Below the pieces are notes generated by a model. It did not search any database and was not told where the DNA came from. It saw only the letters and a list, made by a program, of their open reading frames with translations. A DNA stretch of 47,165 nt, from the NCBI GenBank assembly GCA_031268315.1, contig JAIRXK010000039.1, forward strand, positions 1-47,165. The letters run 5' to 3'. How positions within the stretch are numbered: position 1 is the first letter of the stretch; every line of letters starts with the position of its first letter. The DNA is from Puniceicoccales bacterium. Its GTDB lineage: Bacteria > Verrucomicrobiota > Verrucomicrobiia > Opitutales > JAIRLM01. Positions 45,181 to 47,165 of this stretch are shown piece by piece. Made by a program: the position numbers and the translations under genes.

Positions 45181-45792
45181 ATGAAAAATGTTCTTTTCCC
45201 TCGCTTTAGTGACGAAGGTCTCTGGACAAAAATTGCCCTTGGAATTATACTTATGTTTGTGCCAATTGCCAATCTTTTGGCATTCGGATACCTCTATCAT
45301 TTTCTCAAAAATCCACGCTACACAACGGATGGCGGAATCCGCTTGGACCAGTGGGGAAACTGGATAAAGCTCTTTACCGGTGGAGTGCGGCTTATTTTAT
45401 TTTTAGCAACCTATGTGTGCGTTGCCTGTGGCCTATCCATTGCAGGACAGTGGCTATTTTTCCTCGGCAGCGTGGGCCATCTCTATGCCCACTGGTTTCG
45501 GCTATTCCCATTTTTTCTGGCGATTTTGCAGCCACTGCTTCTCACGGCGCTCTTTGTCTACCAGAAACGTGAGCGCCTGCGAGATATGCTCAACGTGGCG
45601 CGCTGTGCCCACTATCTCCGCTACATTTGGTGGCCAATGCTTTGGCCCGCGCTGGGATTCGTTGGGCTGCAAACGGTCTGTGGCGCCCTCTACGGCATCG
45701 CGTGGTTTGCCGGATTTGGCATTGTCTTTGCCAGTTTCAATGAGCTGCTCCGCCACTTCGGCGAGCGCATCGAAGAAACGGGAAAGTCGTAG
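45181..45792 (+). CDS. DUF4013-like membrane protein
   Basis: The 203-aa product has four to five hydrophobic segments. The N-terminal part fits the DUF4013 pattern: FSDEGLWTKIALG, VPIANLLAFGYLYHFLKN and LDQWGNWIKLFTGGVRL, i.e. a short amphipathic start, a Pro-containing first helix, then an Asp-Trp-Gly-Asn-Trp turn. The molecular role of DUF4013 is not known to me. ATG 45181 has AGGA about eight bases upstream; the TTG at 45175 is less likely. A strong terminator follows at 45811. Confidence 0.75.
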   Translation: MKNVLFPRFSDEGLWTKIALGIILMFVPIANLLAFGYLYHFLKNPRYTTDGGIRLDQWGNWIKLFTGGVRLILFLATYVCVACGLSIAGQWLFFLGSVGHLYAHWFRLFPFFLAILQPLLLTALFVYQKRERLRDMLNVARCAHYLRYIWWPMLWPALGFVGLQTVCGALYGIAWFAGFGIVFASFNELLRHFGERIEETGKS

Positions 45793-45810
45793 GCAATTGC
45801 CGCCGCAGAT

Positions 45811-45834
45811 GCGGCCATTGGCCGCTCATTTTTT
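45811..45834 (+). terminator. Rho-independent terminator
   Basis: GCGGCC-ATT-GGCCGC stem-loop (45811-45825) followed by a run of six T at 45829-45834, 18 bases after the DUF4013-like stop. The clearest terminator in the window. Confidence 0.85.
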
Positions 45835-46091
45835 CTAGGAATTAACGCGAATCGCAAAATTCGTATTTGCGGTGTGATTTTTTTGAGTTGTTTGAACGCA
45901 GGCAAAAAAATAAAGTTGGACGCTATGAAAATAATACCGATGAATGACGATTATTGGGTGCATACGTGAAAGCACCATAATCTTTCCAAAATTATCAGCA
46001 TTATTTTCGATTTATTGATTTTGCTACATAGCATGTTAGGTGCGAATGAGTGATTTCTAGTGGGGCATTTAAAAAAAATATAAGTTTTCTA
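45835..46091. other. AT-rich intergenic stretch
   Basis: No gene seen. A 14-codon ORF starting at 45925 is too short to support. The promoter of the next gene lies at its end. Confidence 0.4.
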
Positions 46092-46119
46092 TTGCAATGC
46101 ATGTAAATTTTAATACGAT
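46092..46119 (+). promoter_or_regulatory. Promoter of the 46128 gene
   Basis: TTGCAA (46092-46097), 16 bases, TACGAT (46114-46119), eight bases to ATG 46128, no Shine-Dalgarno. Same short-leader layout as other genes here. Confidence 0.5.
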
Positions 46120-46127
46120 AGCACCCT

Positions 46128-47165
46128 ATGAGTTCGAATTTACTTCAACGTTCGATAGGTTCAAGTTCTACGCCTTCGCACTATCAATCAATTGACAATG
46201 GCGACAAAGTTTCTCACCATAGAAATGTTGCGTCAAAAGCAATAAATGCGATTGTTGAGCATATTTTAACATTTATTAAAAAATTAACTGCTAATCGCGA
46301 CGGATATAAGCAATTTTCTTCCAGCGAAATCATGAAATGCAAAAAAGAAACTGAAGATATGTGTAATAAATTTGAGGATGTAGACAAAGCAGAATTGCGG
46401 AAAAATTTTATTGTTCCATTATTATGTGACAAGGAAGCTTGCAGTACCGCATTTTTCGCATCCCTATTGCAATGCAGTGAATTTAAAGACGATATTACTG
46501 ATGAAAGAATGATTAATATTTATACCTTGTTTGAACAAAAGAATATTATAGGCTTTTTTCGCAATGTTGATCTGAGAAAAGTCGAATCATTTTTTTCCCA
46601 GAGTATTGATAGTATCGAGACTATTCTAAGCCAAGACGCGGGTACCATTAAAGATTTCTTTGATGAGAAATTGGAAACTATAGAGTACGTCATGCAGCAA
46701 AAAAAAGAAGACATTCCAGGGGTCTGTTCGGCCATTGCTTCACCGCAGCGCGGTATAGCCATTGCCTGCATAGAGAATCAGAAGCATAAAAACTGCAAAC
46801 TAAATGGAAGTATTTTTAGTAAATTAGCGGAAAGTGAAAAAAATATCCACATACTAGATCAAAAAGAGCTTTATTGTAACGGGTTTGCGCCAATCGTCTT
46901 TGACGAAAGTTATAAGAAAGAAGGATCCTATGTGCAAGGTGAGCGATTTATGAATTCTCCTGTCGCAAATCAAGGAGGAGCCCTGTCAAATATTGATGCG
47001 CTATTTGCTCCAGAAACTTCTGAGGAGGAAATTGAACAAATAATGGAAAATGCCGCAATTGTGCAATTTCAGGATATGAATCGCAACGGGTTTACAAAAA
47101 TCATCATCGGCGGCAAGGCAATAGAAATGCCGCTAGAGCCAAGAAAAAAATCAACACACTTCATA
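46128..47165 (+). CDS. Unknown effector-like protein, 3' end outside window
   Basis: The frame is open from ATG 46128 to the last base (346 codons) with no stop, so the gene continues beyond the window. The N-terminus is Ser-rich (MSSNLLQRSIGSSSTPSHYQ), like those of the other putative effectors. The visible part is mostly helical and charged, with no bilobed hydrophobic segment. A DMNRNGFTKI stretch near the end resembles the DxNxxG part of an EF-hand-like loop, as in phosphatase 1 and the giant protein. No family can be named from this fragment. Confidence 0.75.
   Translation, partial: MSSNLLQRSIGSSSTPSHYQSIDNGDKVSHHRNVASKAINAIVEHILTFIKKLTANRDGYKQFSSSEIMKCKKETEDMCNKFEDVDKAELRKNFIVPLLCDKEACSTAFFASLLQCSEFKDDITDERMINIYTLFEQKNIIGFFRNVDLRKVESFFSQSIDSIETILSQDAGTIKDFFDEKLETIEYVMQQKKEDIPGVCSAIASPQRGIAIACIENQKHKNCKLNGSIFSKLAESEKNIHILDQKELYCNGFAPIVFDESYKKEGSYVQGERFMNSPVANQGGALSNIDALFAPETSEEEIEQIMENAAIVQFQDMNRNGFTKIIIGGKAIEMPLEPRKKSTHFI

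Noticed and set aside
45925..45969. 14-codon ORF after the DUF4013-like gene
   Set aside because: Too short, no ribosome site, and no support from context.

Overview
The window reads as a piece of chromosome from a host-associated Gram-negative bacterium. LptD and CdsA imply an outer membrane and ordinary phospholipid synthesis. The housekeeping genes (folD, ileS, lptD, eno, tkt, rsmD, cdsA, an AgcS-type symporter, tRNA-Val) look intact. Between them lie long, AT-richer genes for proteins I cannot place in ordinary metabolism. Many of these proteins carry a double ('bilobed') hydrophobic segment like that of chlamydial inclusion-membrane (Inc) proteins, two carry eukaryote-like protein-tyrosine-phosphatase domains, and one is a 3605-residue helicase-like ATPase. 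My best guess is a PVC-superphylum symbiont or parasite, probably of the Verrucomicrobiota. Chlamydiae are less likely because IleS is of the ordinary bacterial type (about 934 aa with a C-terminal zinc-finger-like cysteine cluster). The lineage is an inference, not a result.

Layout. 1-2944: end of a helical-repeat protein with a C-terminal membrane segment, a palindromic repeat element, and a second helical-repeat protein. 3147-4984: YhaM-like HD/OB exonuclease and folD. 5088-11857: tyrosine phosphatase 1, ileS on the minus strand, and tyrosine phosphatase 2 on the minus strand, broken by a one-base frameshift. 12178-22995: the giant ATPase. 23341-25256: hairpin, second copy of the palindromic repeat, an Inc-like protein and a small protein. 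25358-31953: lptD and eno (minus), tRNA-Val, tkt and rsmD. 32030-35295: small Inc-like protein, cdsA, agcS, small membrane protein. 35567-44922: a putative effector island with Inc-like genes, two tandem-repeat paralogues (one split by an in-frame stop) and an unknown 540-aa protein. 45181-47165: DUF4013-like membrane protein, a clear terminator, and the first 346 codons of a gene running off the end of the window.

Regulation. Many genes share one layout: a consensus or near-consensus TTGACA, 16-18 bases, a TANNNT-like -10, then only 8-13 bases to the ATG and no Shine-Dalgarno sequence. This suggests largely leaderless transcripts, and it moves several starts downstream of the longest-ORF start. 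Three island genes share an extended box ending in TTGACA, and two minus-strand Inc-like genes share a different one.

The most interesting candidate system is the combined set of Inc-like proteins, tyrosine phosphatases and giant ATPase, mostly with short Ser/Thr-rich N-termini of the kind seen in type III secretion substrates. The window has no secretion machinery, no transposase and no CRISPR array.
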